From contig NZ_BCWX01000003.1 in NCBI RefSeq assembly GCF_001894805.1, positions 992,001 to 1,056,000 on the forward strand: DNA of 64,000 nucleotides, written 5' to 3'. A model generated the notes under the pieces. The model was not told the origin of the DNA and did not search any database. It saw nothing but the letters and a program-made list of their open reading frames with translations. Positions 18,371 to 29,460 of this stretch are shown here, one piece after another. Position numbers and translations under genes: made by a program. The DNA comes from Rhodococcus globerulus NBRC 14531 (GTDB lineage: Bacteria; Actinomycetota; Actinomycetes; Mycobacteriales; Mycobacteriaceae). Each line of letters begins with the position of its first letter. Position 1 is the stretch's first letter.

Positions 18371-19567
18371 TCAGGCCTTCTGGTCTCCGGCGGTGTTTGC
18401 ACCGTTCTCGGGCTGCTCGACCAGGTCGGCCGCGTCGCCCTTCGGCATAGGTTCGTTGTCGGTTGCGCGTTCGTCGATCTGCTCGCCGATGTAGCGGATG
18501 ACGACGGCGGCGACAGCGGCCACGGGGACTGCGAGGAATGCGCCGATGATGCCGTAGAGGGAGCTACCCGCCGCGACGGCGAGAAGCACGATAACGGCAT
18601 GGAGCTTCATCGACTTGCTTTGCAGGACAGGCTGAAGGACGTTTCCTTCGATTTGCTGCACCAGCAGGATGATGATCAACACGATGATCGCCGTGGTCAG
18701 GCCGTTGGCTACCAACGCAACCAACACCGCAAGGGCGCCGGCAACAAATGCGCCCACAATCGGAATGAAGCCACCGATGAAGGTGAGAATCGCGAGCACA
18801 GGTGCCAGAGGGACGCCGAGGATCAACAGTCCGGCGCCGATGAACACTGCGTCGATCAGACTCACCAGAGCCTGGGTGCGGATGAACCCACCAAGGGTGT
18901 CCCACATGCGCGTCAGAACTTCTTCGAGGTGCCGTCCGGCCTTTCCGCCGCCCACCGCGTGGAGCCACGGGATGAACCGCGGGCCGTCCTTGATGAAGAA
19001 GAACGACAGGACCAGAACGAGGCCAAGGGTGACGAGAAGGGAACCAGCGGTACTCACGCCACTGAAAACGCCTGAGGCGATAGCGGTTCCACTTTCCTGA
19101 ACCTTGGCGACAACTGAATGGATGGCGTTGTCGATCTGATCGTCTTGCAAGTTCAGCGGCGGTCCTTGGAGCCAGTCCTGAACTTGGTTGATGCCCTCGG
19201 TTGTCTTGTTCGCGAGTTCAGGGGCCTGCCCGACTACCGACGGGATGATCCCGGCGATCACACCGGCGAGCACTCCGATCGACAGGAGCAGGGTGATGCC
19301 GGCAGCGGCTGCCGGCGGTAATCCGCGTTTGACCATTTCGCGAGTTGGCGGCCACATGACAGTCGCAAGGACAATCGCCAGAGCCACGGGCAGCACGATT
19401 ACCCACAGCTTTTCGACGAGCCAGCCGAAAATCAATGCGCCGATCGAAATGGATGCCAGCACCAACGACCATTTGGCGAGCCAAAGGCCGCCCTGTCCGA
19501 TGATCTCGCCGCGGTCGCGTGTACGCGCGGGAGCCGGCCCAGCTACCTCGTTGCCTTGCTCGCTCAC
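18371..19567 (-). CDS. AI-2E family transporter (TqsA/PerM type)
   Basis: A 398-aa integral membrane protein with about eight hydrophobic helices, including the family-typical P-T-R-E-M-V-K-R-G-L-P region after helix 2 and G-G-F-I-P-I-V-G-A near helix 6. The C-terminal tail (L-V-E-Q-P-E-N-G) is hydrophilic. Members export autoinducer-2 in E. coli or act as Na/H antiporters elsewhere; the substrate here is unknown. The GTG start is supported by AAAGGACG about 7 nt upstream. It is convergent with sbcC, with directly adjoining stop codons. Confidence 0.85.
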   Translation of the reverse strand: MSEQGNEVAGPAPARTRDRGEIIGQGGLWLAKWSLVLASISIGALIFGWLVEKLWVIVLPVALAIVLATVMWPPTREMVKRGLPPAAAAGITLLLSIGVLAGVIAGIIPSVVGQAPELANKTTEGINQVQDWLQGPPLNLQDDQIDNAIHSVVAKVQESGTAIASGVFSGVSTAGSLLVTLGLVLVLSFFFIKDGPRFIPWLHAVGGGKAGRHLEEVLTRMWDTLGGFIRTQALVSLIDAVFIGAGLLILGVPLAPVLAILTFIGGFIPIVGAFVAGALAVLVALVANGLTTAIIVLIIILLVQQIEGNVLQPVLQSKSMKLHAVIVLLAVAAGSSLYGIIGAFLAVPVAAVAAVVIRYIGEQIDERATDNEPMPKGDAADLVEQPENGANTAGDQKA

Positions 19568-19710
19568 TGATCGTCCTTTCGGTCGGCGTGGGGTTCTCCC
19601 CGCCGATGTAATTGACGTGGTTTCGCTTGCCTGATCGTAACGCTGTCCGATTTGGTGCAGTACGCGCGACGCTAACGGTTGATCGGTATCTGGCGGCGTC
19701 GGTGCGCGGC

Positions 19711-19716
19711 TACCAT
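19711..19716 (+). promoter_or_regulatory. Candidate -10 box of the lipoprotein gene
   Basis: TACCAT lies 7 nt upstream of ATG 19724, which has no Shine-Dalgarno. This fits a leaderless transcript. Confidence 0.4.
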
Positions 19717-19723
19717 TTCCGTT

Positions 19724-20128
19724 ATGAGAATTGCAGCAGCAGTTGTGGCAGCAACAATCGTCGTTCTGGGTCTCACCGCGTGCAGCGAGGAACAGACGAA
19801 CGATGCACAGGACAAGGTCAACAGCGCGATCACCAGTGGGCAGCAGGCTTTCGAGACTGCAAAAGAGTCAGCGGGCAATGCCATCGATCAGGGAAAATCT
19901 GCCCTGTTCGTGGCAACGTTCCGCGGTGCGTACGCGCCGTTGGCGGCTGATCGTGATGACGCGGACATCGAGAAGATCCTGACGACAACGTGTGACGAAG
20001 TCGCGAAGGGCACCGACGAGGCAGAAGTGAAGGCAGAGATCATCACTCTGGCGGAAAACAACGGAACTGTTCCGACTCAGGAGCAGGCCGACCACATTTA
20101 CTCTCTGGCCAAGGCAGCCTGCCCCTGA
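19724..20128 (+). CDS. Small secreted lipoprotein, DUF732-like
   Basis: A 134-aa protein. The signal peptide ends in a lipobox LGLTAC, with Cys20 as the lipidated residue. After a Gln/Lys/Ser-rich linker, the C-terminal 75 residues resemble the DUF732 fold seen in mycobacterial secreted proteins: a helical domain with two Cys, one in T-T-C-D-E-V and one in the terminal A-A-C-P, which could form a disulfide. The function is unknown. ATG 19724 is preferred over 19679 because the signal peptide starts there. It is convergent with ybdD. Confidence 0.75.
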   Translation: MRIAAAVVAATIVVLGLTACSEEQTNDAQDKVNSAITSGQQAFETAKESAGNAIDQGKSALFVATFRGAYAPLAADRDDADIEKILTTTCDEVAKGTDEAEVKAEIITLAENNGTVPTQEQADHIYSLAKAACP

Positions 20129-20135
20129 TCGTCAG

Positions 20136-20330
20136 TCAGCAGCAGCGGGCACCAGGATTGCTGTCCGCTGCTGCGTGACGTCGACGCCAGAACTCACGCT
20201 CGCTCAGAAGCGGCGCATCGGTGTGGTTCCGCCGTGTGTGTTCGACGTACCGGGCGTAGTCCAGATCGCCCATCACCGAACGGATCCACCACAGGATGCC
20301 GCGCAGGGTTGTTGCGACGTGTGCAGTCAT
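20136..20330 (-). CDS. ybdD: YbdD/YjiX family small protein
   Basis: A 64-aa protein of the YbdD/YjiX (DUF466) family. The conserved parts are W-W-I-R-S-V-M-G-D-L-D-Y-A-R-Y-V-E-H and S-E-R-E-F-W-R-R-R. In enterobacteria the gene follows cstA or yjiY and the protein is needed with the transporter for pyruvate uptake. The ATG lies 2 bp after the cstA stop, so the two are translationally coupled. Its 3' end contains a hairpin. Confidence 0.88.
   Translation of the reverse strand: MTAHVATTLRGILWWIRSVMGDLDYARYVEHTRRNHTDAPLLSEREFWRRRHAAADSNPGARCC
20139..20174. terminator. Hairpin within the ybdD 3' end
   Basis: The 10-bp arms GCAGCAGCGG (20139-20148) and 20165-20174 enclose 16 nt. It lies over the last codons of ybdD, directly beside the convergent lipoprotein stop, and probably terminates the lipoprotein transcript. 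Confidence 0.5.
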
Positions 20331-20332
20331 GA

Positions 20333-22615
<2,283 letters not shown>

Positions 22616-22717
22616 CGTCGAACTCCGTCCACTAGTTCAGATGTGGCCGCCGTCACAGCGGGCCATCTGTCACTGTAGGACTAGAAGAGTGAATCCGCGC
22701 GGCACCTGGCCGGTATT

Positions 22718-24316
22718 TCAGAATCGATGGGCGTCGGCGTCGATCCAGTCGGTGAGCCAGCTTTGTGGCGGGGAGTCGAGGAGTTCGCCAGGCATGAGCC
22801 AGTCGAAGAGATCGGCATACGTCCGGGTTGTGAGGCCGTCGATCCGGCGGTTGAGCATCGCCGGTTCCAACTGATCGAAGGAGTCGATACCCATCGACGC
22901 GATCATCTGTTGCGCGCTTGCGACGGTTGCCTTCTGGAATCGATACACGCGTTCGCTCTTGTCGGGGATGTCGAGGGCGCGGGTGCGGGCCGGGTCTTGA
23001 GTCGCAACGCCGACGGGACAGCGGTTGGTGTGGCACATCTGGGCCTGAATACAGCCAACGGCAAACATCATGGCGCGGGCGGCCATCGTGAAATCGGCTC
23101 CCTGAATGATGCGTTTGACGATGTCGGAGCCGCTGGCAACCTTGCCGGACGCGCCGACCTTCACGAGACCCCGTAATCCCGTCCCCACCAACGCATTGTG
23201 GACCAACATCAATCCCTCGGTCAGCGGCATACCCATGTGGTCCTCGAACTCGACCGGACCTGCTCCGGTTCCGCCCTCGGAACCGTCGACGATGATGAAG
23301 TCGGGCGTGACGCCGCGCTCGATCATCGCCTTGCAGATGCCGAGGAACTCACGACGCGAGCCCACACAGAGTTTCAGTCCGACCGGCTTGCCGCCGGACA
23401 ATGTCCGCAGAGTGTGAACGAAGTCGACCAGTTCGACAGGGGTACTGAATGTGGTGTGCGCAGGCGGCGATATGACGGTCTGGCCGACGGGAACGCCTCG
23501 GGTGTCGGCGATTTCGGGGGTGACCTTGACTCCGGGAAGTACCCCACCCAATCCGGGCTTGGCGCCCTGCGAGAGCTTGATCGAGATGGCCTTCACCTGG
23601 TCAAGAGCCGCACGCTCGGCAAAGCGGTCCGGATCAAATTGCCCGTCAGCGGTTCGGCATCCGAAGTATCCCGACGCGATTTCCCAGATCAGATCGCCGC
23701 CGTGTTTGCGGTGATACGGACTGATGGCTCCTTCGCCGGTGTCGTGGGCAAATCCGCCCTTCGCGGCGCCGGCGTTGAGTGCCTCGATTGCGTTGGCGGA
23801 CAACGACCCGAAGCTCATCGCGGAGACGTTCAGAAGAGCGATGTCGTACGGTTTGGTGCAATCGCGTCCGCCGAGACGCACTCGCGGAATAGTGTCGGGG
23901 GCCTTGCGGGCCCGGATCGAATGTGTCATGAACTCGTAGCCGATTGCATTGACGTCGCGCTCGGTCCCGAACGGTTCCTCGGCCAGAGTGCCTTTGGCGC
24001 GTTCGTAGACCAGATCGCGTGTCTCGCGATCGAATGGCGTTCCATCGGTGGATGATTCGACGAAGTACTGCTGAATCTCCGGTCGAATCTTTTCGAGCAG
24101 AAAGCGGGCGTGTCCGATGACGGGATAGTTGCGCAGAATGCTGTGCCGCCGTTGACTCAGGTCGTACGTGCCCACCACTGCCAGAGCGAGCGCGACGACA
24201 GCGATCACCCACCACCCCGGGACGACGACGCTCGCAAGCGTCGCGGCTCCGAGGCCAACTATCCATATGGCGAGCACGATCAGCATCCGGGTCACACCGC
24301 GAGCGTAGGCGCTCAC
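22718..24316 (-). CDS. FMN-binding glutamate-synthase-like protein, membrane anchored
   Basis: A 532-aa protein with two N-terminal transmembrane helices (about 11-30 and 34-50), then a GltS central-type TIM barrel with FMN and glutamate-binding segments (L-N-V-S-A-M-S-F-G-S-L-S, G-D-L-I-W-E-I-A-S-G-Y, V-D-G-S-E-G-G-T-G-A). A 3Fe-4S-type cysteine set, Cys422, Cys428 and Cys433 (C-x5-C-x4-C), is present. It lacks the glutaminase domain of true GltB. Archaeal-type and stand-alone homologues are widespread and of uncertain reaction; an oxidoreductase acting on a small amino-acid-like substrate is plausible. Confidence 0.85.
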   Translation of the reverse strand: MSAYARGVTRMLIVLAIWIVGLGAATLASVVVPGWWVIAVVALALAVVGTYDLSQRRHSILRNYPVIGHARFLLEKIRPEIQQYFVESSTDGTPFDRETRDLVYERAKGTLAEEPFGTERDVNAIGYEFMTHSIRARKAPDTIPRVRLGGRDCTKPYDIALLNVSAMSFGSLSANAIEALNAGAAKGGFAHDTGEGAISPYHRKHGGDLIWEIASGYFGCRTADGQFDPDRFAERAALDQVKAISIKLSQGAKPGLGGVLPGVKVTPEIADTRGVPVGQTVISPPAHTTFSTPVELVDFVHTLRTLSGGKPVGLKLCVGSRREFLGICKAMIERGVTPDFIIVDGSEGGTGAGPVEFEDHMGMPLTEGLMLVHNALVGTGLRGLVKVGASGKVASGSDIVKRIIQGADFTMAARAMMFAVGCIQAQMCHTNRCPVGVATQDPARTRALDIPDKSERVYRFQKATVASAQQMIASMGIDSFDQLEPAMLNRRIDGLTTRTYADLFDWLMPGELLDSPPQSWLTDWIDADAHRF

Positions 24317-24387
24317 TACGACACGGCAACGCCTGCTTCCGTTAGGTTCTGCAGTAGAGGAACTTAAACCGAATTTTTGGGGGAACG

Positions 24388-24831
24388 ATGACCGAACCGC
24401 AGGAACCTAAACCGACTTACGGCGAGACACCGAGTTACGACCAATCGGGCAACGCCGGCCAGCAGTATCAGCAGTACCCGACCGAGCAGTATCCGTCAGG
24501 TCAGCAGTACGGCACGCCGCAGCAGTACGCCGCCCCGCAGTCCTACGCGCAGCCTCAATACGGTCCGCCGAAATCGAATGCAGGTTGGGCCGTCGCCGCG
24601 ATCATCTTCTTCTGGCCCGTCGCGTTTGCCGCGTTCAATCATCTGCACGATATCTACCCGAAGTGGGCGATGGGCGATCACCAGGGCGCGCAGTACGCGT
24701 CAGAGCGGGTGAAGAAGCTCGGCCAGATCGCGCTCTTGATTGCCGTCATCGGATGGATTCTGCTGATCGCGTTCTACGTCATCTTCCTGGTCGCGGTCGT
24801 GGCGTCCGTCGACAACTACAACTACAACTGA
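24388..24831 (+). CDS. CD225/dispanin family membrane protein with Gln/Tyr/Pro-rich N-terminus
   Basis: A 147-aa protein. Residues 1-62 are disordered and rich in Q, Y, P and S (many Q-Q-Y and P-Q-Y motifs). Two membrane helices follow (about 66-84 and 108-132), separated by the G-D-H-Q-G-A-Q-Y-A-S-E-R-V-K-K-L loop that typifies the CD225/dispanin domain. The function is unknown; such proteins often sit at the septum or membrane in actinobacteria. A GGGGAACG Shine-Dalgarno precedes ATG 24388. It is divergent from the GltB-like gene. Confidence 0.78.
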   Translation: MTEPQEPKPTYGETPSYDQSGNAGQQYQQYPTEQYPSGQQYGTPQQYAAPQSYAQPQYGPPKSNAGWAVAAIIFFWPVAFAAFNHLHDIYPKWAMGDHQGAQYASERVKKLGQIALLIAVIGWILLIAFYVIFLVAVVASVDNYNYN

Positions 24832-24886
24832 TCACCTGCGGCGACGTGACGGTGGGGCGAGTACCCGTCGCGTCGCCGCGAGGCCG

Positions 24887-24892
24887 TAGAAT
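24887..24892 (+). promoter_or_regulatory. Candidate -10 box of ychF
   Basis: TAGAAT is 9 nt before GTG 24902, and no Shine-Dalgarno is present between them. A leaderless or near-leaderless start is inferred. Confidence 0.45.
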
Positions 24893-24901
24893 CCACAGAC
24901 C

Positions 24902-25981
24902 GTGAGCCTTACCCTCGGAATCGTCGGACTGCCCAACGTCGGCAAGTCCACCCTTTTCAATGCACTGACCAACAACGACGTGTTGGCTGCGAACTACCCG
25001 TTCGCGACCATCGAACCCAACGTCGGCCTGGTCGAGCTGCCCGATCCGCGGCTGCAGAAGCTCGCCGAGATCTTCGGCTCCGAGCGCATCCTTCCCGCGA
25101 CCGTGTCGTTCGTCGACATCGCCGGAATCGTGAAGGGCGCCTCCGAGGGCGCAGGCCTTGGAAACAAGTTCCTCGCCAACATTCGTGAAGCTGACGCAAT
25201 CTGCCAGGTAGTGCGCGTCTTCGCCGACGACGACGTCATCCACGTCGACGGCAAGGTCGACCCGGCCTCCGATATCGAGGTCATCGAGACCGAGCTCGTG
25301 ATCGCAGACATGCAGACGCTCGAGAAGGCTCTCCCGCGTCTGGACAAGGAAGCTCGCAAGAACAAGGAGCTCAAGCCTGCCCACGACGAGGCACTCAAGG
25401 CTCAGGCCTTCCTCAACGAGGGCACGACGCTCTTCAGCGTCAAGGACAAGCTCGACTTCTCGCTGCTGCGTGAACTGAGCCTGCTCACCACCAAGCCCTT
25501 CCTGTACGTCTTCAACGCCGACGAGTCTGTGCTCACTGACGCAGCGAAGGTCGAAGAACTGCGCGCATCCGTCGCTCCGGCCGACGCCGTGTTCCTCGAC
25601 GCGAAGGTCGAGCAGGAACTCCTCGAGCTGGACGAGGAAGACCGCCAGGAAATGCTCGACTCGATCGGTCAGACCGAGCCCGGCCTGCACGCTCTCGCAC
25701 GCACCGGCTTCCACACCCTCGGGCTGCAGACCTACCTGACGGCCGGTCCGAAGGAAGCGCGCGCCTGGACCATCCACAAGGGCGATACCGCGCCCCAGGC
25801 TGCCGGCGTCATTCACACCGACTTCGAGCGAGGCTTCATCAAGGCTGAAATCGTGTCCTTCGACGACCTCGTCGAGGCCGGTTCCATGGCCGCAGCCAAG
25901 GCTGCCGGCAAGGTACGCATGGAGGGTAAGGACTACATCATGGCCGACGGTGATGTGGTGGAGTTCCGCTTCAACGTCTAA
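24902..25981 (+). CDS. ychF: Redox-regulated ATPase YchF (Obg-like)
   Basis: This 359-aa protein of the Obg GTPase superfamily prefers ATP and associates with ribosomes and stress responses. The P-loop GLPNVGKST is at residues 9-17, and switch-region [20 protein letters not shown] is typical of YchF. The C-terminal TGS domain ([20 protein letters not shown]) is intact. Length and order after ispH/DUF6542 match Rv1112. It ends in a strong terminator. Confidence 0.97.
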   Translation: MSLTLGIVGLPNVGKSTLFNALTNNDVLAANYPFATIEPNVGLVELPDPRLQKLAEIFGSERILPATVSFVDIAGIVKGASEGAGLGNKFLANIREADAICQVVRVFADDDVIHVDGKVDPASDIEVIETELVIADMQTLEKALPRLDKEARKNKELKPAHDEALKAQAFLNEGTTLFSVKDKLDFSLLRELSLLTTKPFLYVFNADESVLTDAAKVEELRASVAPADAVFLDAKVEQELLELDEEDRQEMLDSIGQTEPGLHALARTGFHTLGLQTYLTAGPKEARAWTIHKGDTAPQAAGVIHTDFERGFIKAEIVSFDDLVEAGSMAAAKAAGKVRMEGKDYIMADGDVVEFRFNV

Positions 25982-25995
25982 ATCCTCTGTACTGT

Positions 25996-26055
25996 CGCAG
26001 GGCGATTATGCGCTCGCGTGGGTTATCAGCCGCGCGTATGCATAATCGCCCTGCG
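25996..26055. terminator. Long bidirectional hairpin ychF / pseudouridine synthase
   Basis: A 16-bp perfect stem (25996-26011 with 26040-26055) encloses a 28-nt loop that can itself pair partly (GCTCGCG with CGCGCG). It lies between the convergent stops at 25981 and 26067. Confidence 0.8.
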
Positions 26056-26066
26056 GCGTCTGGTCC

Positions 26067-27038
26067 TCACCCTGCTGGAATTTCGCTGAGCGTCCGACGT
26101 GTGACAAACCGACGCGCTTTCCCCGACAACGGATCGTTGAATTCGAGTTCCCGCGCGAGCAATTGGAGTGGGAGGGAATGATCGTCCGGGGCGTCGGGCA
26201 ACAGGTCGGGGTATCGCCGGTCGCCCAGGATCCCGGCGCCGAGAGCCGCCAAATGCACCCGCAACTGATGCATCCGTCCGGATTGCGGACGTAGAACCGT
26301 GTGCAGCACAGTACGTCCGGAGGCGCTCACGCCCGTCCCTCGCGCCTCGATCATGGTCTCGGAGTTAGGTTCACGGCTGTCGTCGACGAGGACCCGCAAC
26401 TCGCCGCGCCGAGCTTCGATGTGGTTGCGGTAGACGAGGGGACCGTTGGATTCGCTGAGCCCCGGTGCGCCCTGGACCCACCGGGGCGGTCGCGCCGACA
26501 CCGCCTCGTAGACCTTCGTGACCTGCCGCTTCTCGAACAGTGACTGGTATGCGCCGCGTGTCGCGGGGCGGGCCGAGAACATCACCACCCCTGCGGTGCC
26601 GCGGTCGAGTCGATGGATCGGGGTCAGATCTGGGTTGTCGAGGCGGACCCGCAGTCGGACAAGCGCGGACTCGCGCAGGTAGCGCCCACTGGGGGTGGTC
26701 GGGAGAAAATGTGGTTTGTCGATCACGACGAGGTCGTCGTCGACGTGCAGGATCTCCTCGTGGAACGGCACCGGGTCCTCCGCCGGTAACTCGCGGTAAT
26801 ACCAGACGAACCGGTGCGCGCTGAGCTCGGTGCTCCGGCAGATCGGGTGGCCGTCGATACCCACGAACTCGCCGTCGTCGAACCGCCGATACAGGTTTTC
26901 GGCGTCCAGATGGTCGAACTTCGCCACGACGTACTCGGCGATCGTCGCCCACGGCCCGGACGGTGGGATGCGTAGGCGCGTCGGGCCAACTCCGTTCTTG
27001 ACGGGCAGTGGTGGGGACATGGACACGCAGGTCATCAT
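26067..27038 (-). CDS. RluA-family pseudouridine synthase
   Basis: A 323-aa RNA-modifying enzyme. The family signature with the catalytic aspartate is H-R-L-D-R-G-T-A-G (Asp145). Downstream are the R-x-x-x-x-x-Y and the R-M-H-Q-L-R-V-H-L-A-A-L-G substrate-binding segments. The N-terminal 95 residues resemble a degenerate S4-like domain. The RNA target cannot be told from sequence. ATG 27038 gives the full frame. ATG 27020 (M-S-P-P-L) is an equally possible start, as neither has a clear Shine-Dalgarno. Confidence 0.88.
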   Translation of the reverse strand: MMTCVSMSPPLPVKNGVGPTRLRIPPSGPWATIAEYVVAKFDHLDAENLYRRFDDGEFVGIDGHPICRSTELSAHRFVWYYRELPAEDPVPFHEEILHVDDDLVVIDKPHFLPTTPSGRYLRESALVRLRVRLDNPDLTPIHRLDRGTAGVVMFSARPATRGAYQSLFEKRQVTKVYEAVSARPPRWVQGAPGLSESNGPLVYRNHIEARRGELRVLVDDSREPNSETMIEARGTGVSASGRTVLHTVLRPQSGRMHQLRVHLAALGAGILGDRRYPDLLPDAPDDHSLPLQLLARELEFNDPLSGKARRFVTRRTLSEIPAG

Positions 27039-27174
27039 CCCATCGACTGCTGATCAGCGGTGATTCGGTGTGGGCCTTGACGGAGACGTCCCCGCGGGGA
27101 CGCCGGGACCAACTCGGAGCGGTGGCCACCCAGAGATTCTCGGTTCAGGAAAATCCGAAGTGCGCGTCTGATTC

Positions 27175-27327
27175 CTACACGCGACGACCCGAGGCCCTCA
27201 GCCGGGACAGCTGTTCGACCAACCTGAGGCGATGTTCTCTGAACCTCCGGACTGCATCACCGTTGCCGGTGAGTTCCGCGTCAGCCAGTAGGTATTCACA
27301 GTTGTCCAGCTGATCCGCCAAGGTCAT
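27175..27327 (-). CDS. Small helical protein, 50 aa, unknown
   Basis: A 50-codon ORF with normal actinobacterial codon use encodes a single predicted amphipathic helix-turn-helix rich in Leu, Arg and Glu (M-T-L-A-D-Q-L-D-N-C-E-Y-L-L then R-F-R-E-H-R-L-R-L-V-E-Q-L). A GTG directly before the ATG could also start it. AAAGGTGA about 10 nt upstream is a fair Shine-Dalgarno. I recognise no family. It lies upstream of the pseudouridine synthase on the same strand and could share its transcript. Confidence 0.5.
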   Translation of the reverse strand: MTLADQLDNCEYLLADAELTGNGDAVRRFREHRLRLVEQLSRLRASGRRV

Positions 27328-27502
27328 CACCTGAAGTCACCTTTCATCGCCTGAATAAGTACCGATTCAGAATGCGGGCGGGGGACGGCTGGAGACATCC
27401 GCTGAACTACCTATCCAGGTACCTATAACGGCGTCCTCGCCATCGTCGGTAACGATCCAGCGACACCTGCGGTCAAAGTTGCGCATGGTTCGCCTGTTGT
27501 CG

Positions 27503-27510
27503 TAGATACT
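27503..27510 (+). promoter_or_regulatory. Candidate promoter of the GH43-like gene
   Basis: TAGATACT ends 6 nt before GTG 27517. TTGCGC at 27479-27484 is 18 bp upstream of TAGATA. A leaderless start is likely. Confidence 0.45.
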
Positions 27511-27516
27511 TCACCG

Positions 27517-28482
27517 GTGAATCCGACAAAACGGACCGTCCTTTCTGCTGTATCGATGGTGATGCTTGTTGTCGCGGGATTGCTCGTCGCAGCCCCGGCC
27601 AGCGGCGCCGAACCGCCCGCCTGGCGGTACACGATGGTGGCGTTCAGCAATGCCAGCGATCGCGACATGGATGTATTCGAGTCCGCGGACGGCACTGGAT
27701 TCCAACTCGTCAAACCGTCGGCGTATCGGCCCCCGTCCGGGCTGGTACGTGATCCGAGCATCTTCCGGAATACAGACGGAATGTATTACCTCACCTACAC
27801 AACGGGCGGAACGAGTATCGGCTTCGCGCGCAGTAGCGACCGCATCACCTGGACACCTCTGGCGAACTATTCACTCCCGTTCTGCTGTGCCTTCATGCCA
27901 GGCACCGGGGACGGCACGGGTTCAGCGAGCCCGCCGGGTTTCTCGGGGTCGGCCGGCTTCAGCGACGGCCCGTCGTTGTCACCGTTCGTCACCAAAGCCT
28001 GGGCGCCCGAGTGGTTCGTCGACGGCGGCCGCGTCAACGTCATCGTGTCTATGTCGACCGGTGGAGGATTTGTGCCGTATCTGATGACGGCACTGGAACC
28101 GTCGCTGCGGTTGTGGAGCCTGCCTGTTCCGCTCGCCGGGATCGGTGCGGACCACATCGACACCACCGTGGTCAAGGTGGGATCGACCTATCATGCGTTC
28201 ACCAAGAACGAGACGAAGAAGGTCATCGAGCATGCGGTCGCGCCGTCGGCGACGGGACCCTATTCCTTTGTCCCGCCGGGAAATTGGGGCACCTTGGTGG
28301 AGGGCCCAGCCTTGGCTCAGTTGCCGGACGGCACCTGGCGGCTCTATCTCGACGCCTATACCGAGGGGAAGTATCTCTATTCCGACAGCACGGATGGGTT
28401 GAGCACGTGGTCTGACGCGCAAGAGCTTCCGGGTCTGTCCGGGACGGTGCGCCATATCGGAGTGATGAGAGAGCCGGCGTAG
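27517..28482 (+). CDS. Secreted GH43/beta-fructosidase-superfamily glycosidase-like protein
   Basis: A 321-aa exported protein with signal peptide 1-31 (cleavage near A-S-G-A). The five-bladed propeller pattern carries the three acidic residues of family GH43: the base Asp79 in V-R-D-P-S-I-F, the pKa-modulating Asp215 in D-H-I-D-T-T-V-V and the acid Glu262 in V-E-G-P-A-L. An arabinanase/xylosidase-like or other furanosidase activity is plausible, perhaps on cell-wall arabinan or plant polymers; the substrate is not readable. It is a single gene followed by a convergent esterase. Confidence 0.75.
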   Translation: MNPTKRTVLSAVSMVMLVVAGLLVAAPASGAEPPAWRYTMVAFSNASDRDMDVFESADGTGFQLVKPSAYRPPSGLVRDPSIFRNTDGMYYLTYTTGGTSIGFARSSDRITWTPLANYSLPFCCAFMPGTGDGTGSASPPGFSGSAGFSDGPSLSPFVTKAWAPEWFVDGGRVNVIVSMSTGGGFVPYLMTALEPSLRLWSLPVPLAGIGADHIDTTVVKVGSTYHAFTKNETKKVIEHAVAPSATGPYSFVPPGNWGTLVEGPALAQLPDGTWRLYLDAYTEGKYLYSDSTDGLSTWSDAQELPGLSGTVRHIGVMREPA

Positions 28483-28508
28483 CGGCGCCTACCCGCAGGG
28501 CTGCAGAT

Positions 28509-29360
28509 TCAGGCTGCGGGGACGTGCTCCCTGACGTCCTGAGCCTGTGCCGTCATCCAATCAGCCAGCACTTGGCAGCCCGTGCGTCCGCTGGCGTCGA
28601 AGGCCTCGCTCGCATAGCTGACATGCCGGCCGCCACGGGGGTTCCGGATCTGAAAGCGTCGCCAGCTCACAAGGCTCGGTAGGTATCCGAGGACTTCGAG
28701 GAAGGCGGTGCGTAGGCGTCGTAGATCTTTGCGCCATTGGCTCGGGCTGAAGCGAGTCTTCTGTGCGTTCTGAAATGTGTTGCTGCGGAGTAGTTCCCAC
28801 ACCTTGTTCGCCCACACTCGCGCTTGGGTGAAGGACATCCAGCCGGTGAGGTCGGCGATGTCGCGAATGTAGCTGTCGTCGCTGGCATTGCAGATCAAGT
28901 CCTGCGGGTGTCCGATCCACTTGGCGGGAATCCACGACGGGATTTCCGGGCCGTCGCCGGCAACGCCGTACCCGTCGCAACCTGGGAGAACCCCGACAGG
29001 TTGCTGCGGGTCGGAGATCAGCCCGATCCCGATGATGTTGCTGCCGTTCGCTTCTGGCAGGGCGGCGCGAATAACCGAGCATCCCTGGGAGTATCCGATG
29101 AGCATGACGGGTCCGCGGACCTCGGCGAGAGCTGCCAAGAGTGCCCGGGCGCCCATTTCGGTGCTCCGGCGAAAACTGGAGCCGCCGTCGGCAACAGGTC
29201 CGTACGATGCGGGGTAACTCACCCACTTCGCGTCGAACCGATCGTCGAGTTCACGTGTGACAGCGCTCAGTAGTCCGACAACGTGGGTGCGGGTGTCACC
29301 GTCGTACGACTCGCCGGTGCCGCCGACTGCAAAAACCGTTACCTCTGTCATGTTCACCAT
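28509..29360 (-). CDS. Cutinase/PE-PPE/LysB-like alpha-beta hydrolase
   Basis: A 283-aa serine esterase. The nucleophile elbow GYSQG centres on Ser91. Candidate acid and base are Asp154 (P-Q-D-L-I-C-N) and His246 (G-R-H-V-S-Y). The overall arrangement (G-Y-S-Q-G, S-D-P-Q-Q, D-L-I-C-N-A-S-D-D) resembles mycobacteriophage lysin B, which cuts the mycolate-arabinogalactan ester, and cellular PE-PPE/cutinase-like proteins. No signal peptide is visible, as in phage LysB. No phage genes are adjacent. The start could also be ATG 29351. The substrate is inferred to be a lipid or mycolyl ester. Confidence 0.7.
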   Translation of the reverse strand: MVNMTEVTVFAVGGTGESYDGDTRTHVVGLLSAVTRELDDRFDAKWVSYPASYGPVADGGSSFRRSTEMGARALLAALAEVRGPVMLIGYSQGCSVIRAALPEANGSNIIGIGLISDPQQPVGVLPGCDGYGVAGDGPEIPSWIPAKWIGHPQDLICNASDDSYIRDIADLTGWMSFTQARVWANKVWELLRSNTFQNAQKTRFSPSQWRKDLRRLRTAFLEVLGYLPSLVSWRRFQIRNPRGGRHVSYASEAFDASGRTGCQVLADWMTAQAQDVREHVPAA

Positions 29361-29460
29361 GGTCTACGGCAATTCTGAGAGGTCTGCGATCAAAGCCTGA
29401 GAGAACGCTGGCAATCCCGATATCCTGCAGAATCGTTATAAAGGGCGCACCATCAAAGCT

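Noticed and set aside
27008..27313. 101-codon plus-strand frame
   Set aside because: Ser/Arg-rich shadow over the small minus-strand gene and the pseudouridine synthase start.
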